Below, piece by piece: positions 25,211-37,767 of a stretch of 60,000 nt of DNA. Under the pieces are notes generated by a model that saw nothing but the letters and a program-made list of their open reading frames with translations, made no database searches and was not told the origin of the DNA. Position 1 is the first letter of the stretch, and every line of letters begins with the position of its first letter. The position numbers and the translations under genes are program-made. Source of the stretch: Lingula anatina (lineage: Eukaryota; Brachiopoda; Lingulata; Lingulida; Lingulidae); the NCBI RefSeq assembly GCF_001039355.2, contig NW_019775802.1, positions 629,816-689,815 on the forward strand, given 5' to 3'.

Positions 25211-28200
25211 TCAATCAGAAAGGACAGCTTCCAACTCCTCCAAACCTTAAAACAAACAGGTTCCAGATGAGTATAATATAACTTTTTCCCAGACAGACAA
25301 AACAAAATGTTATATATGTAATCTGGCATTTTAAATTAAAAAAAATTAATCATCTGATAAACTGAAGAATGTTTTCCTTATGGCAATGCATACCTTTTCT
25401 ATTGTGTTTTACCATCAACATTACTGAAGATGCTGCAGGAATGGACTGGAAAATACAAGAATCTGATCTTAAGAAAATGTAAGACTGAAAAAATAAGTGC
25501 TAACATAACTTGTTAGTCATTTCAAATATTAATAATGATTAATTAAAATTATTTTCACTTTCCTTTACAAATGAAATTACATGACATTATCACAGACAGA
25601 AAATATATCACCTTGAAAAGTTGTGCAGTCTTCACATAGGACATTCGGTCTAAAATGAAAGGATATGTACTGATAAATCAATACATCTGAATGATTCCAA
25701 ACAAAATTTCTTTAAGTTAACATCAATGATTAACATAACATGATAACAGCAGAATAGAAAGAAATGTTCCAAGATCAACTGGCAACTTTACTTAACCACA
25801 TATTTGAAGCACCAGCAGAAAAACAAACTGCATCAGTATATTTCTGGAACACAAAACAAAAGGGCTGGGAGACACCACTGGTCTTCAAAAATGAAACTTT
25901 GAAGAACTTTCACTTATTTGCTTTAACACCACTCAGTTGCAAAGTTTGAGAATTACCTATCTTCATATTATTGACCATAATAATCTGGTCTCCTCTGTAC
26001 AGGACGCCATCACAGGGCCCACCTGGCAGGATGCCAGTGACATAGGACCCTGTCTCTGTGGAGCCTACAAGACTGAACCCAAACCCCTGATCACCCTTAA
26101 ACAACTCAACCATTCTTGGCTCTGAGGGGAGATACATCTGAAATAGTTTGAATAAATAAATCACTGTCTATAAACCTAAAGAAAATGGTACAAAAATGGG
26201 CATGAAAATAATCTTTCTTGCACAGCAAAATTCATCAAATACTAAATGAACATCTGTACTTAAATTCCTTAAAACAGACCACAAACGTACCACTTTAAAT
26301 CACCTTACTTAATTGCATTTTCATTTAAAGGAGCATTTTCTTATTATCTTACATGCAAGACACTAGTTCAGTTACTTAAAATCTAAAATAATAATTTGTG
26401 CTTTAATTAAAACACCAAAGACTGCAGTCTTAACAAACATTTTGAAGCACCAGTTTTTGAAGGTCAGTGATTCATAAACTAAGCAAACAGAAAAAAATTT
26501 CTGAAAAAAAAAAAAAAAAAAAAAAATGTGTGACTGGATATTATTTGAAACTGAACCCTGGGCATTACCTTGCTCCTGGAATGATCTTTAGAACGATGAC
26601 TTGGAGAATAGAATCCTTCATCCTCTTGTCTTTCCTCTCTGGCATGTTTCTGTGTACTCTGAGTGCTGCCTGTCTTGACATCTGTGGGGCTGGCAAGTTC
26701 AGTGGCAGAGGAGGCCAACAACCGATTCAGGATGCCAACTTCATAAAAAAAAATTGGGAATATTACAGCAAATGTTGCTTTCAACCATTAATCAAGAAAT
26801 TAACTTTTATTTTAAGATATTATATAAGAAAGAGACAAATACCTAACAGCAAAGCATATCAACCAAGGCAGTAAAATTTGCTTTTAAAAAAGTTACACAG
26901 GCATTTGTGGGTTATTCCAACAATTTTTTAGTGCACAGTATAAGATTCATTTTATGATTAATATATATAAGTCAGCTGGGGCATGCAAAAGGATTTACGC
27001 AATCATAAAAACTCATGACTCATCATTTAAAAAGAAACACTTTTTTCACAAAGCAGATGTCAATATTTTATTAAACAAAAGTTATTAATACCTGATTCAC
27101 CCCCAGAAACCTGAGCACCCAGATCTCTGTAATCTTCCCATCGCAGACGTCGATCTTCAGGAATGACAGAGTTGACAGGATCACTACCACTAGCAGCATG
27201 GGCACTAAATCCAACATTAGCCTTGTTCCAAGTTACCTTTCTAATGTCTCCATCATAACTGCCATCCAGATGATTGTCAGACGAATAGTAATCTTCATCC
27301 TTGAAGTAAACTGTAGCATCATCATGTGTAACATAGTCTTCACTGGAAAGTCTACTGTCATGGTCACTGTGAGTATTGCTTGATCTTGACCCAGATCTTG
27401 TGTGCGACTTTTTGGTACTCCTGTGACCCATGGAAAGTACAGGAGAATCCATATGACTGTGTCCATTTCTGTTCATAGAGATATCAGGCAAACTAGTTGC
27501 AGCGTCCAAAACCCTGGCCCCAAATGGACTACCAAACTCTTGGTGGACACTGCTCTGCTGTCCAGGGTGTGGCAAGGTGGCTGAATTCAAAGTGTTTGCT
27601 CTTGAATGCCCATTTTGTCTTTTGTTTGCTACACTAGTATGGGAGTGTCCATATACATGCCCACTATCATGGGAGTCACTTATTGCAGGTCTTGGGGTTT
27701 GTAATGTTAAGTGCACCTCCTGGTCCTGTGGAGGCAGCACATCAATTGTAGGTTGGAAGAACTCAGACACACTCCCTGGGGGTGTACTGAATGGAGACAC
27801 GCCCACATCCCTGTGGCTCTGAGCAGGAGAGGTAACACTACCTTCTAATGAAATAGACTGCCCATGATCCTGTCGTACCCTTGGCTGAATTTTCAACATA
27901 CCAAAAATTTCTTCCAGATTTGGGGGTGGAGGTGGAGGAGCTGCCTCCTGGATTGTCTAAAGAAAAAAAAAACAATAACAGAAGTTAATCAGCTGAGTGA
28001 ATTAGAAAATGATATACTGACCCTGATTTTAATATGAAGACCAGGAATTAAAGACCTTTCTGAATGTGACAGCATAATCACATAATCATGTGACCTATGA
28101 TGCAACTGTAAGGGATATTTGCATTTTTGAGAACCATTAATGGGATTGATACAGGGCTTCCAATCACTTGTTTTGGCCACTAACATGACATGATATGATA

Positions 28201-28709
28201 AAGAGTTTTTAAAATAGTTTATAAATTATATTTTGACAATTTTTTCATTATAAAAAAAAAGTTTATTGAACTTTGGTGCACTTTCTTTATCAATCAGATA
28301 TAAACTGAGATAAAACTACATTATACAAAAAATGATGAAATATACACAATTCTTTGTTGGTGTAGTGAATGTACAACAACCTCAGTGCTGAACAATGCAC
28401 AAAACATCCTTTGTAATAAAAGTGTTCAATATTCAACTTTGAAATATTAATTTTAGTTATTTTTTCAGAAACTAAGCGTAGATCACAACCCAGAAAATGT
28501 CTAAGCTACGTATAAGATGAACATCTCTACATGTCTAACTGCTAAACACTGTACCCCTTCATAGTCCTCATAGATGTCCACCAGAGCACTGAACAGCTGT
28601 GTCTTGAGCACCCTCAGCATGGACACCACTGCCAGCCTGTGGTGGGCATCAGCAGGGGTCCTGAGCTCTTCTGCCAACCATTCCAGAACTTCAATGGCTC
28701 TTATGACAT
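25211..28709 (-). CDS. L27 and PDZ domain scaffold protein (5' end not found)
   Basis: Seven exons join in frame (minus-strand order): 28555-28709, 27092-27956, 26569-26738, 25957-26137, 25612-25649, 25394-25445, 25211-25245, giving about 499 residues plus a missing N-terminus. The first exon encodes an L27 domain (RAIEVLEWLAEELRTP, then LFSALVDIYEDYE), close in pattern to the N-terminal L27 of Discs-large. The next exon is a long Ser/His/Asp-rich linker starting TIQEAAPPPPPPNLEEIFG. The last exons encode one PDZ domain: the carboxylate-binding loop is GFGF, followed by GDQIIMVNNMKI and SSVMLMVKHNRK. The protein ends GLEELEAVLSD. L27 domains pair with other L27 domains and PDZ domains bind C-terminal tails, so a membrane or junction scaffold is likely. 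I cannot match it to one named gene. The L27 exon is repeated at 37768-37922. Confidence 0.78.
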
Positions 28710-31629
28710 CTGAAATCCAGAAGATGGGTGCTGGGTCAATCCAAGCCAAGCCATCCAGGTCATCTACCACTACATCACAGAATTCTCAAAAATATACACC
28801 AAAGCAAGAATAAGACCTAATACCTATTAAAAAGCCATGTAAATCTTTTTTAAAAAGTTATAGCTGTTTGAAGTACCCCTTTACAGAAAGATGCTAAAAA
28901 TGGCATGTTTCTAGACCATCTTTGGAGCTTCATGAAATTGCCTTGCACTGAAAGACATTTGCCATTTTTTTAATTAGTACTCATTAATATGCATATTCCA
29001 CATGTGAACAAAACACATGTATATGCATGTGCAATGAAGCTTCAAAGGCTGACAAGCTTCATTTGCAACAGTGACTTTCTCACAGTTATGTGCACAAAAT
29101 GTTATGACTTATCAAATAACAATCAGATCACTACAAAAATATACACTGTCACACATATTTAAATCATCAAACATCATCTGATTTGCTTTTTGTAATGGGG
29201 AACTCCATATTTGTGTATTACAAAATGTTCAACTAATTTCAATACTTTTTTCTTATTCTTTTTTCTAGGGCTGGCTGTAGAGAATTCCTTGCAGTGGGTA
29301 CCAGCAGGTGTCATTTCACACTGTCCATAAAGATGATGTGATATGATATATGCTAAGGCAGTTCATTTAATAGATGACAAATTCTTAGGGGGGACAATGA
29401 GATGAGAGGGGAGGTGTCATTTAACTAAGTTTAATATTATAACAGTACTAAGCCATGGTAAAAAGGTCTTTTTCTGAAAATGACCCCCCCCCCCCCCCCC
29501 CCCACCTAAAATTGCTGGCAAGCAACAGGCATATTTACTGTATTAATTCACTCGCGAGTTTTATTTGAATGAATTGTTTTAATTCCAACAAGTTTTTTAT
29601 TTGTTTTATTTCCGATTCTCATAAAGGTTACTGCAGATGTTGTTTTGAGAGTAAGAAATGTTTTGAATCATTCAGGCATGTAGAAATGCAGTAGAGGCAA
29701 ATATTTGCTGAATGATGTTGTTACTGTTTATAAGTTGTGTGGACCTATTTGAGAACTGATGCTTGAAATATTTTGTGCACTTCAGAGGGGTGAGTTTGAA
29801 ATGATTGCTGGCCCTTTTGGACCAATTCATCCCCAAATTTTATCAAAATTGCTTGATTCAGCATGACTGCATTTAAAACATAAAATAGTACAAGACTGAT
29901 AAAAAATCTCTTTTATGTACATGTTCCTTTCTAGCGCAAAAATTCATGCGTTATCACTCCTATTGACGATTCTGATATGTACTGGCATGGACATAGGTAT
30001 CTTATTAAATTCAAATATCCAACTGTTTTTCCCATTATGGTAGACTTGTGGTACTATTTAGTCGTTTTATGCAGTTTTTGGATTAAGTGACTACTACATG
30101 TAGTATAATCAAGGTAATGCCTGTTAGAGGGTGTATTGATCGAGGAAATGGTGATTTTGTGAAGACTAAGAGAACACAAGTGCATTGCTTTACCTATATT
30201 TTTCATGCTTTAGCACATATATAGCATATCAAGAAACGTAAACAGGGGTGCTAAAGCAAAAATTCCTGTGCTACATTCTATAGCCTACAGGCAACTACAC
30301 GTACATGCATTAACCCAAAAAGGAACTTTCGGATGAACTTAACATTACCCCACACAATTCAATTACTACAGGGATAATTATCTTACCATTCTTTGTAAAA
30401 GGCATAAAGATACAATGATGCAGTAAAATAATGCGTCTGTCTGGCAATATCACGCCCCTTCTTCAACTCATAGCTAAAACTTCTGCACCACAGACCTATG
30501 TTTGAAAAACAAAACAACTGGCATCGATGTACAATGCTAGCACAAGATGGGCTTCTTAAATATAGTTCCCACATGACCGTAAGCATCCCCTCACTAGGTA
30601 TGCAGTTTTAACACAGTCTTAAAGCAGAATAAATTTTGAATATCAGTTACATTCATTTTATTCCTCGGTAACTGCATTATCCACTCAACGAATCAGTTTT
30701 GATACTCCTGTAATTGACCTGTTAGTATCTTTTTTCCTTTATATATTTAAAATTCATTTGAGTAAGAAGAATATTTTGGTATTTATCAGTGTAAAGAAAC
30801 CTGCTGGGCTCGTTGAACATTGTTATAGTTATTTAAGCCCTGATACTGGAATCTACCTGGATAAGGATATTATGTAAAGTAGGCCTATGCAACCCAAGTT
30901 AACCCAGGTGAGCTTTAACCAAAATCTGACCACTGCTCTACCCGTGTAGCTTTTGGTTATAGCCGCAGTTATGCAAATGAATCAATACTACAAATGAATC
31001 AATACTACAAGTCAAATAAATGTGATTGGCTTAACTGTCCCTGCATAACCTCTGCAACGAGGCAATTACTTAACCATGATTATTTGATATGTCATTATAC
31101 ACTGTTGCATAACCATTGCGTTAGGTCATCTTACACGTCTAGTACCTTCAGGTACCGTAGCGTACCTCTGAATATTTTGTTTCTAATCAATGACCCCCAC
31201 TTGGCAAAATGATGCAACAGTTTTGAATGTTTTGATAAGGAATATGTAATTAAGGTCCCCTGACCGCTAGTAGGCCTACATGTAGTTTATTACAAAGTTA
31301 TACTTCAATTTTGTTTGCTGTTTTAGGGGTCCTTGATATAAGAAGAGGGTAGGCCTACCAGTCACGAAGTCTGTCAACTTTTTAACTTTTGCACTTAAGT
31401 CCACTTTCTAACATTTTTTAGTTTTTCAGCTGGTTTTACGTTTTAATCTCATCATAAAATTCCGTTTTCACAGCGTTTTAAGTTAGGGCTATGTCTTAAC
31501 ATGTAATTATCCTTTACATTAGGTCTATCAATTTTAGTCTCTCACTTTCAATCGATTTTTTCTAAGGTCTTAGATTCTCTTTATTTTTATGAAAACAGCA
31601 ATGAAATGCATGTTAAGTGCGGTTTTAAA

Positions 31630-31696
<67 letters not shown>
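31630..31696. repeat. (TTA)n microsatellite, long allele
   Basis: About 22 TTA units. The matching site in copy 2 (42886-42925) has about 13, as expected for two alleles of a variable microsatellite. Confidence 0.9.
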
Positions 31697-31697
<1 letters not shown>

Positions 31698-32266
31698 AAA
31701 CTAGAATTCTTTTAGTAAATTGTCGAACTATTATTTTTGAATAGAGACATTGATCAAGGTCAGTACATACATGTAACTAAATTTAGGGAAATATCGCTAC
31801 TGGATTAACTGGTACGAGTTGGGGTAGTAATACTCCATAAGTAGGCCTACCTTATATATTTAATGCTATACTTAAAAGATAACATCTTAATTTCCTTCAA
31901 AGTCCCCATAAGTAAAACGATGTGCAAGTAATGCAGCATATGCTCTGTAAAATAAGTTTATGTAACTGGCTTATTTCACAACGTAGGCCTATTAGTGCAA
32001 AGTCAGACCATCTTTTAAAAGTTCGTGAAATCGTCAGTGTCATTATTTGAGATATATCAACAGAAATTAATAACAAAAAATTACAAACATATTTCTTTTA
32101 TGTCAGCAACTATCGATCTTAATTTCCATTGATGATCAATGATGAGCCCGACTGTCCCTATATACTGTGACCTGTTGATATCTTTTTCCCTTTATATATT
32201 TAGAATTCATTTGAGTAAGAAGAATATTTTGACATTCATCAGTGTAAAGAAACCTGTTGGGTAAAA

Positions 32267-32484
32267 CCCCCTTTACACTGGACGGCGTCCTTTCTGCGTC
32301 CTATCTGCGACCATGAAATTTGGCATCGCTGTGGTCTAAATAAGGAGGCACAAGCATTGATTTTGTATCAGAATGAATGCTCAATGATCGGCCAGTTGTC
32401 GGCACGTAAAGTATTGTAATTTTTAACTCTCAAATGGGGCCGTACTGCTGGACGCAGAAAGGACGCCGTCCAGTGTAAAGGGGG
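32267..32484. mobile_element. MITE with perfect 35-bp terminal inverted repeats, copy 1 only
   Basis: Positions 32267-32301 (CCCCCTTTACACTGGACGG and the following bases) are exactly inverted at 32450-32484. The 218-bp element has no coding content. Copy 2 has the uninterrupted site near 43491-43500, so the insertion is present in one copy only. I could not settle the target duplication. Confidence 0.85.
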
Positions 32485-35400
32485 CTTTAGCTGAGCATTG
32501 TAATAGTTTTTAAAGCCCTGAAACTGGAATCTACATGGATAAGGTTATTACCTAAAGTAAGCAACCCAAGTTAACCCAGGTGAGCTCTAACCCAAACCTG
32601 ACCACTACACTACCCGTGTAGCTCTTGATTATAGCAACAGTTATGCAAATGAATCAATACTACAAGTCAAATAAATATGATAGGCTATCTGTCACTGCAT
32701 AACCTCTGCAACGCAACATTTAATACTTTGATATGTCGTTATACACTGTTGTATAACCATTATCTTAGGTCAACTAGTCCCTGCAGGTACCGAAGCATAC
32801 CTCAGAATATTTTGACCCCCACTTAGCAGAAATGATTCAACAGATTTGAATATTTTGATTTAAAAAATGCACATGTACGGTACAAACTGTGCTTTTTATT
32901 ACGCTCACGTTTTATTCTGTTGCAAAAAAGGCGTAACAAATACTGGGTACACCAAAGTTGATTTCTTTGCAAGGAATGCCAATGTCATATAGAAACACAT
33001 TAGGGCTTCACGCCGATAATACTGTATTTTTGTAAATGACATCAATCATCTTTTCGTTATCCACCCAGGTAAAACAACGTGAAATAAAGTCGTACCCTCT
33101 TGTCTAATTTAAAGCATTACAGTTTTTCGGGAAGTAGGCTATATTAGACAACACTCTATAGTATTTCTTGAAAGATGCATTTAAGCAAAGTTTTTGCCAC
33201 AAACCACGACCTAATGCCATGTACATGTACCATATATTTACAAATCGCATAAGTTAAAAGAAAACCAAAAGGTATGGTTCATATTTGCCGAAAATGATAT
33301 TTTAATGGATATTTTCTGCTTTCTTTCTGTGCTATTATCCTCGGTTGTAACGACAACTCGTTTGAATTACTGTGCCGTTGTACACGCAATAGTAAAGCAC
33401 AGTGCTTTACTACGTTATTTGGCAAATTTTTACGAACTGTAGGGACGGGTAAGTAAGTCAGATTTACGACCAGAAATTTGAAAAAGGTGCAGTGTCCGCT
33501 AATAGTCTGACAAAATTATGTTTATTTTATGAATTTTATTAACTATTTTAGAGGCCCGGGATAACAGAGGGTACCAGTCACCAAGTCTGTCAACTTTTAT
33601 TCTTTATTTGCCCTTAAGTCCAGTTCCTAACATATTTGAAAGATAGCTTTTTATACCATTCGAAAATCCCATAAGTGTGTAAAAAGGTGACAAGCTGCAA
33701 AATGTGTGTATGGAACTGGCTTTTTTCACGACGTATTAGTTCAAAGTCGGATCATCTTGGTTCGTGAAATAATCAGTGACACAGTATCATTGTTTGAGAT
33801 ATATCAAGAGAATTTAATAAGAAACAAATCAAAAGCAGTCTCCACATTATCAGCAACTATATATCGATCTTTATTTCCATTGATGGTCAAGAAATATATA
33901 GCAGCGACACCACAAGTATTGCTTGTACTATAAGGCCCAATTTTGCAGTACCCCCCCCCCCCAAAAAAAAAAAAAAAATCTCTCATCTTCTAATGTTAAT
34001 CAAAGTCAAGTTATGTGGTGACTGTAATCATTGTATCTGTCATTCAGATTAATTAGTTTCGAAATTTACTCACTAATTTTTTTTCATTAAACCTACATAC
34101 TCTTTTACCAATGGGATCAGAGCAAATTTTCACAAATTTCCAGCGATGGCCGCGGCTTTCATAATAATATTTTGGATGGCATAAAGTTTCATGTAAAAAA
34201 AACATCGTTCAATTTGCTAGTTAATAAGTTGCCAAACTGATTTATCCTAATAAACTGCTCAAGTCACAAATTAATTTAGAGAAGATATAAAAAATCAAAT
34301 ACTGAAAGTCAAATAGTCTCTGAACAGAAGAGAACCTCTGATGTTGATGAAGATACCTCAGCTATTATTGTAACTAAGATCTAATAGCCACGATTTTCTG
34401 GGACAATGCCATTTAAATTTAAATAAACGACGAAAACCCATCAAATCTCTTTAATGAAGTTATCAAAAATAACCGTAAACCATTAATCTTGACTTTCATT
34501 CTCTTTAAAATTTGGTTATTGGTTTATTTTCCTGAAAATGCATGAAATTTGACCTGAAGTGACCATTGACTTCATTGGCTTACATGTTATTCAATGTTAG
34601 GCCTCCAATTTTTTTACTGATTAAGTTAGAATTATATATCTTTCAGATGCATAATAATTTATAAATTATTGATTAATCTCACTTTATTTTCATATTATGG
34701 ATGTTTTCTTTCCCCTACCCCCATTTTTTGGATGCGGCCAATTTACCAGCAGGTTGTTATATAATGACCATTTATGTGCGTTAAACTTTATGGACCAAAA
34801 TAATGAACAAGGCTCCTAAGGTACGTTTTTCTTGGTTAAAGAAAGGGGCGGGTAGAGGTTATTTAAACTAAAGTAGGTGTCTGTTTTACTAAGTTGAAAA
34901 AAAAAGGTACGACTATTTCTACGTAGATGGACAAAAAAGGGGTTTGTGAAGTCATTTACAAGGACGATGTATCCATGAGCCTACTGTGTTTCAATATGAC
35001 TTTGATATTCCTTTCATTAAAATTCATTTCAAGGGGCCTTAGTAAATAAGTACAGTCATGGGTAAATGCCACAGGTCAGATAAAATTCCAACCCAGTTCG
35101 GTCCTGTTCTGAACTGCAGTGGATTCTAATCTGGCCTGTGATGTAATACTGGTAGACCGTGCAGGGGTCCATCGGTAACCAAGGTTGATTGTTGTCATGT
35201 GAAAGCTCATTTGATCAAGAGTCAGTTACTGTGTGGAAGTACTATCAAATCAGTACCTCTCATTATGTAAAGACATTTAGACAAACTATATGAGGGTTAT
35301 TCTAGACATTCTATACTTCTCTGCTTGCACTGATTTTTTTATTTGGTTCACCTTTAGAAAGCTGATCCAGTCGAGGTTGTTGTAACCCCCGCCTAGACCT

Positions 35401-35632
35401 AAATACTTGTTTTGCTTTATTACTAGCTTTATAGTGATCAATATGATATGTCATCAAAACTACATAAGAAGAACCTTTTGTCTTAATTTCATGTTTTTTT
35501 AAGGCTAAACCCTACACATATTGACCCGTCTCCAGACACAGCATTCTATTTTCAGTTAAAAGTAGGTCACATTAACCAGGGCAAGCAAAGCCGATGAGAT
35601 AATATTTCCTACACTCCATCTGGTCATTCAAA

Positions 35633-36043
35633 ATGATTCGGACATATGCTTTCGCGCGCACTTTGTACTGCCGGTCAGTGACTTCCAGCCAAATATGGAA
35701 AGCACCGAAGGGGGTGTGGCGAGTGCCTTGCTGCCCGGGCTTATATCAGAATGTCAACTGCCTGTTCGACTCGGGCAAATCTTTTGCCACGGAGATCCCC
35801 ATTTGTAAAGAACGGGACTCGCATCACACAACACTAAACATGTGTCCTCACGGTGTTCAGGTGCGTGCTGATGAAAACACGCGCATGCTGCATGTTGCCT
35901 CGGAGGACGGCAATATGGCTAGCTTTCCATACATCTGGCTACGCGATAGTTGCTTGTGCAGCGAATGTCATTCGCCTTCTTCAAGATCTCGGAGTTTGCT
36001 GATGGCTGAATTGAATGTGGACGTAAAGGCATCTGCCTTTCAG
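35633..36043 (+). pseudogene. Extra copy of dioxygenase exon 1 (allelic duplicate)
   Basis: This open exon starts MIRTYAFART and ends ASAFQ before a GTATGG donor, like 46501-46911. It differs by a few residues (for example F45 for L45 and S63 for A63). No exon 2 follows before the N at 37759, so it cannot form a gene unless it splices across the second copy. I read it as the other allele of exon 1, not as a decayed gene; the frame itself is intact. Confidence 0.8.
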
Positions 36044-36509
36044 GTATGGAGCATTAAAAAAAGGAATAGTGATTGAATAAATATAGAAAAAGGTATTATT
36101 ATTGTCCGTGTACTGTTCGATTATGCATTTATTTATTGAGTTAGGCCTAATTTGAGTGTGAGGTAATGCATTTATTTATCAAGTTATGCTAAGTATATAA
36201 ACATAAACAAATCTTTCACAGTACAGAACCAAGATGATATGTTATTTGTAAATGAAAGATAAGAATAAAGAAAATTTATTCAGGGATTTTAGCATTCACT
36301 TTTTACAGTGACCCAGACTGGTTTTCCAGGATCCAAGCAATTTTTTATTCTGAAATATTCATCAAAATCCGTCCATTACGTTTTGCGAAATGTTCTCCAC
36401 AACAGTTCTTAAGGTTCTGCTCCTAAAAAGCTGATATACTCAGTAGATACAAAGTTCATATTTGGATGTTTATCTCTGACATTATGTGAATAGGCGCAGT
36501 AACCCAAAA

Positions 36510-36751
36510 GCCTAGGTCCCAACCGAACGTACGGGCTGTTACGTGTGGTTTACGGCCAAAAAAAATGGGGAAAATGTGGGAGTTCGTGCGTGAGGAGCAC
36601 GTCCATTGTGCGACTTTTGGGAGGACGCAAACAGCACGTAGAAACTTTTCACCAATGCATTACTTGATTCCTTCCCTGCGATCTAGCTACGTCCTAGCCG
36701 GACGCAAGGAACCTAAAAACCGTGCGTCCAAAACGTAGTTGGGACCTAGGC
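36510..36751. mobile_element. MITE-like element with GCCTAGGTCCCAAC ends (copy 1)
   Basis: A perfect 14-bp inverted repeat, GCCTAGGTCCCAAC, bounds 242 bases rich in ACGT-containing motifs and without a coding frame. It lies in the dioxygenase intron 1. The same element is at 47387-47627 in copy 2, so it was fixed before the two copies diverged. Confidence 0.7.
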
Positions 36752-37039
36752 TAAAGGGTAATGTGGGAAACTGTCTGAATTTGACAAAGAAAGTGTATTT
36801 GAAACTCCGTGGCAAAGGATGCCTATGATATAACCTATATGAGCCCTCTTTGTCATGTTTACAATGAAATTGGATTCTTTTTCTTGTCATTGAGTACTGC
36901 AATGTAAATTATTTACGCTGCAAAACTACTTCATCGGTCCCATGGATGCATTAACATTATAAGTCTTTGATATCTTTGATCAAAAGCTGGGACGCACACA
37001 AGTGCTCTCTTACATAGGCCTAATCACGCCTAACCAGTC

Positions 37040-37500
37040 AGACTCAGGGGAAAATCCAGGTTTATTTGAAGAGGGGGGGGGAGGGGTCTGCGGATGCGAA
37101 GCCGACCCTTAGCCCCCCTCCTCCTTGCGTTGGGTTTGGGGCCCACTGAAGGGCCCCGAAAAATATTGGTATTTTAGAGGGCAAACAGTGCCATTTGGTA
37201 CGATTTAGACCTATGATTCAGCTAGTCAAAATTCTAATTTCAAAAGGGGACCATTCGTGTGACTTTTTTCAGAAATCGAAGGGGGGGTAAGCAGGGGCGG
37301 ATCCAGATATATTTTCTGACAGTCTTCCATATTATCTATGTTTATCCATCCTCCAATTTTTGACCGTCTTCCGACAGAAAAAATTAGTTACTCATCAATG
37401 TAAACTTAGAAATTTGACCGTCTTCCGGAAGACCCAGAAGACAGCCTCAATCCGCCCCTGGGTAAGGGCCCCCCTGACACCCTCCTAAATCCGCCACTGA
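37040..37500. mobile_element. Older hAT-like element remnant
   Basis: The right end reads, reverse-complemented, CAGTGGCGGATTTAGGAGGG; the left end near 37046 reads CAGGGGAAAATCCAGG. These match the CAG-ended, GGCGGAT-type terminal repeats of hAT-derived short elements. The interior is G/C-run rich. Both copies carry it (copy 2 about 47925-48200). The exact ends and target duplication are not clear. Confidence 0.45.
37292..37460. mobile_element. hAT-like MITE nested in the older element, copy 1 only
   Basis: The 169-bp insertion starts CAGGGGCGGATCC and ends ATCCGCCCCTG. GGTAAG lies on both sides (37286-37291 and 37461-37466) and occurs once at the empty site in copy 2 (48162-48167). CAG-ended, GGGGCGGA-type repeats are typical of hAT elements. 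TTTGACCGTCTTCCG occurs twice inside. Confidence 0.75.
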
Positions 37501-37758
37501 GACTGACCTGTCAACGGACAAGTCTGTACTTAGATTGGAAACAGGTGTGGTAACGGCTTTATGTATATAGTGTTTACCTGGCAAGGAAACCAGTCAAGTT
37601 TTCCTGGCAAGAAAGATAAAACGTATCACTGCCTTCGCTCACACTGGTATGGATGTTGTATTCTCATCGCACAGTAATCTCTTCTCAAGCTGCCCACTTC
37701 CAAACTCTTTGGACTTTGCTTTTAAATACAAATCCCAAATTTTTCTCTCACTAAGGCG

Positions 37759-37759
37759 N
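37759..37759. other. Single-N assembly join between the two large copies
   Basis: To the left is dioxygenase intron 1 sequence that also occurs just before 48457. To the right, the sequence starts abruptly at the L27 exon donor, which also occurs at 28547. The junction is therefore where two versions of one locus were joined. Confidence 0.85.
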
Positions 37760-37767
37760 CACTGTAC

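Larger units (their letters stand above)
30717..33887. repeat. Older internal tandem duplication (two diverged units)
   Basis: A unit of about 1.45 kb beginning GACCTGTTAGTATC (30717) is followed at 32169 by a diverged second unit beginning GACCTGTTGATATC. Shared landmarks in the same order include GAATATTTTG, CAGTGTAAAGAAACCTG, a CCTGATACTGGAATCTAC-type segment, ACCCGTGTAGCT, and TATCGATCTTTATTTCC near the end. The same pair occurs in copy 2 (about 41972 and 43403), so it predates the haplotype split. Confidence 0.65.
28710..35632. other. Noncoding DNA between the L27 exon and dioxygenase exon 1 (copy 1)
   Basis: The first exon and promoter of the L27-PDZ gene should lie to the right of 28709, but I could not identify a start exon. 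The region holds poly-C, a TTA microsatellite, an internal 1.4 kb duplication and a MITE, and no convincing coding exon. Confidence 0.5.
28547..37758. repeat. Large tandem duplication, copy 1 (probable haplotype A)
   Basis: Nearly identical along its length to 37760-48457, to which it is joined by the single N at 37759. It contains the L27 exon (-) and dioxygenase exon 1 (+) and breaks off in the dioxygenase intron 1. Copy-specific pieces are the MITE at 32267-32484, a segment of about 130 bases near 34394-34522, and the hAT-like insertion at 37292-37460. It lacks the element at 39723-41737. Confidence 0.88.

Noticed and set aside
26467-26874. 135-codon plus-strand frame
   Set aside because: It is the antisense of a confirmed exon of the L27-PDZ gene, whose minus-strand splice sites and phases fit.
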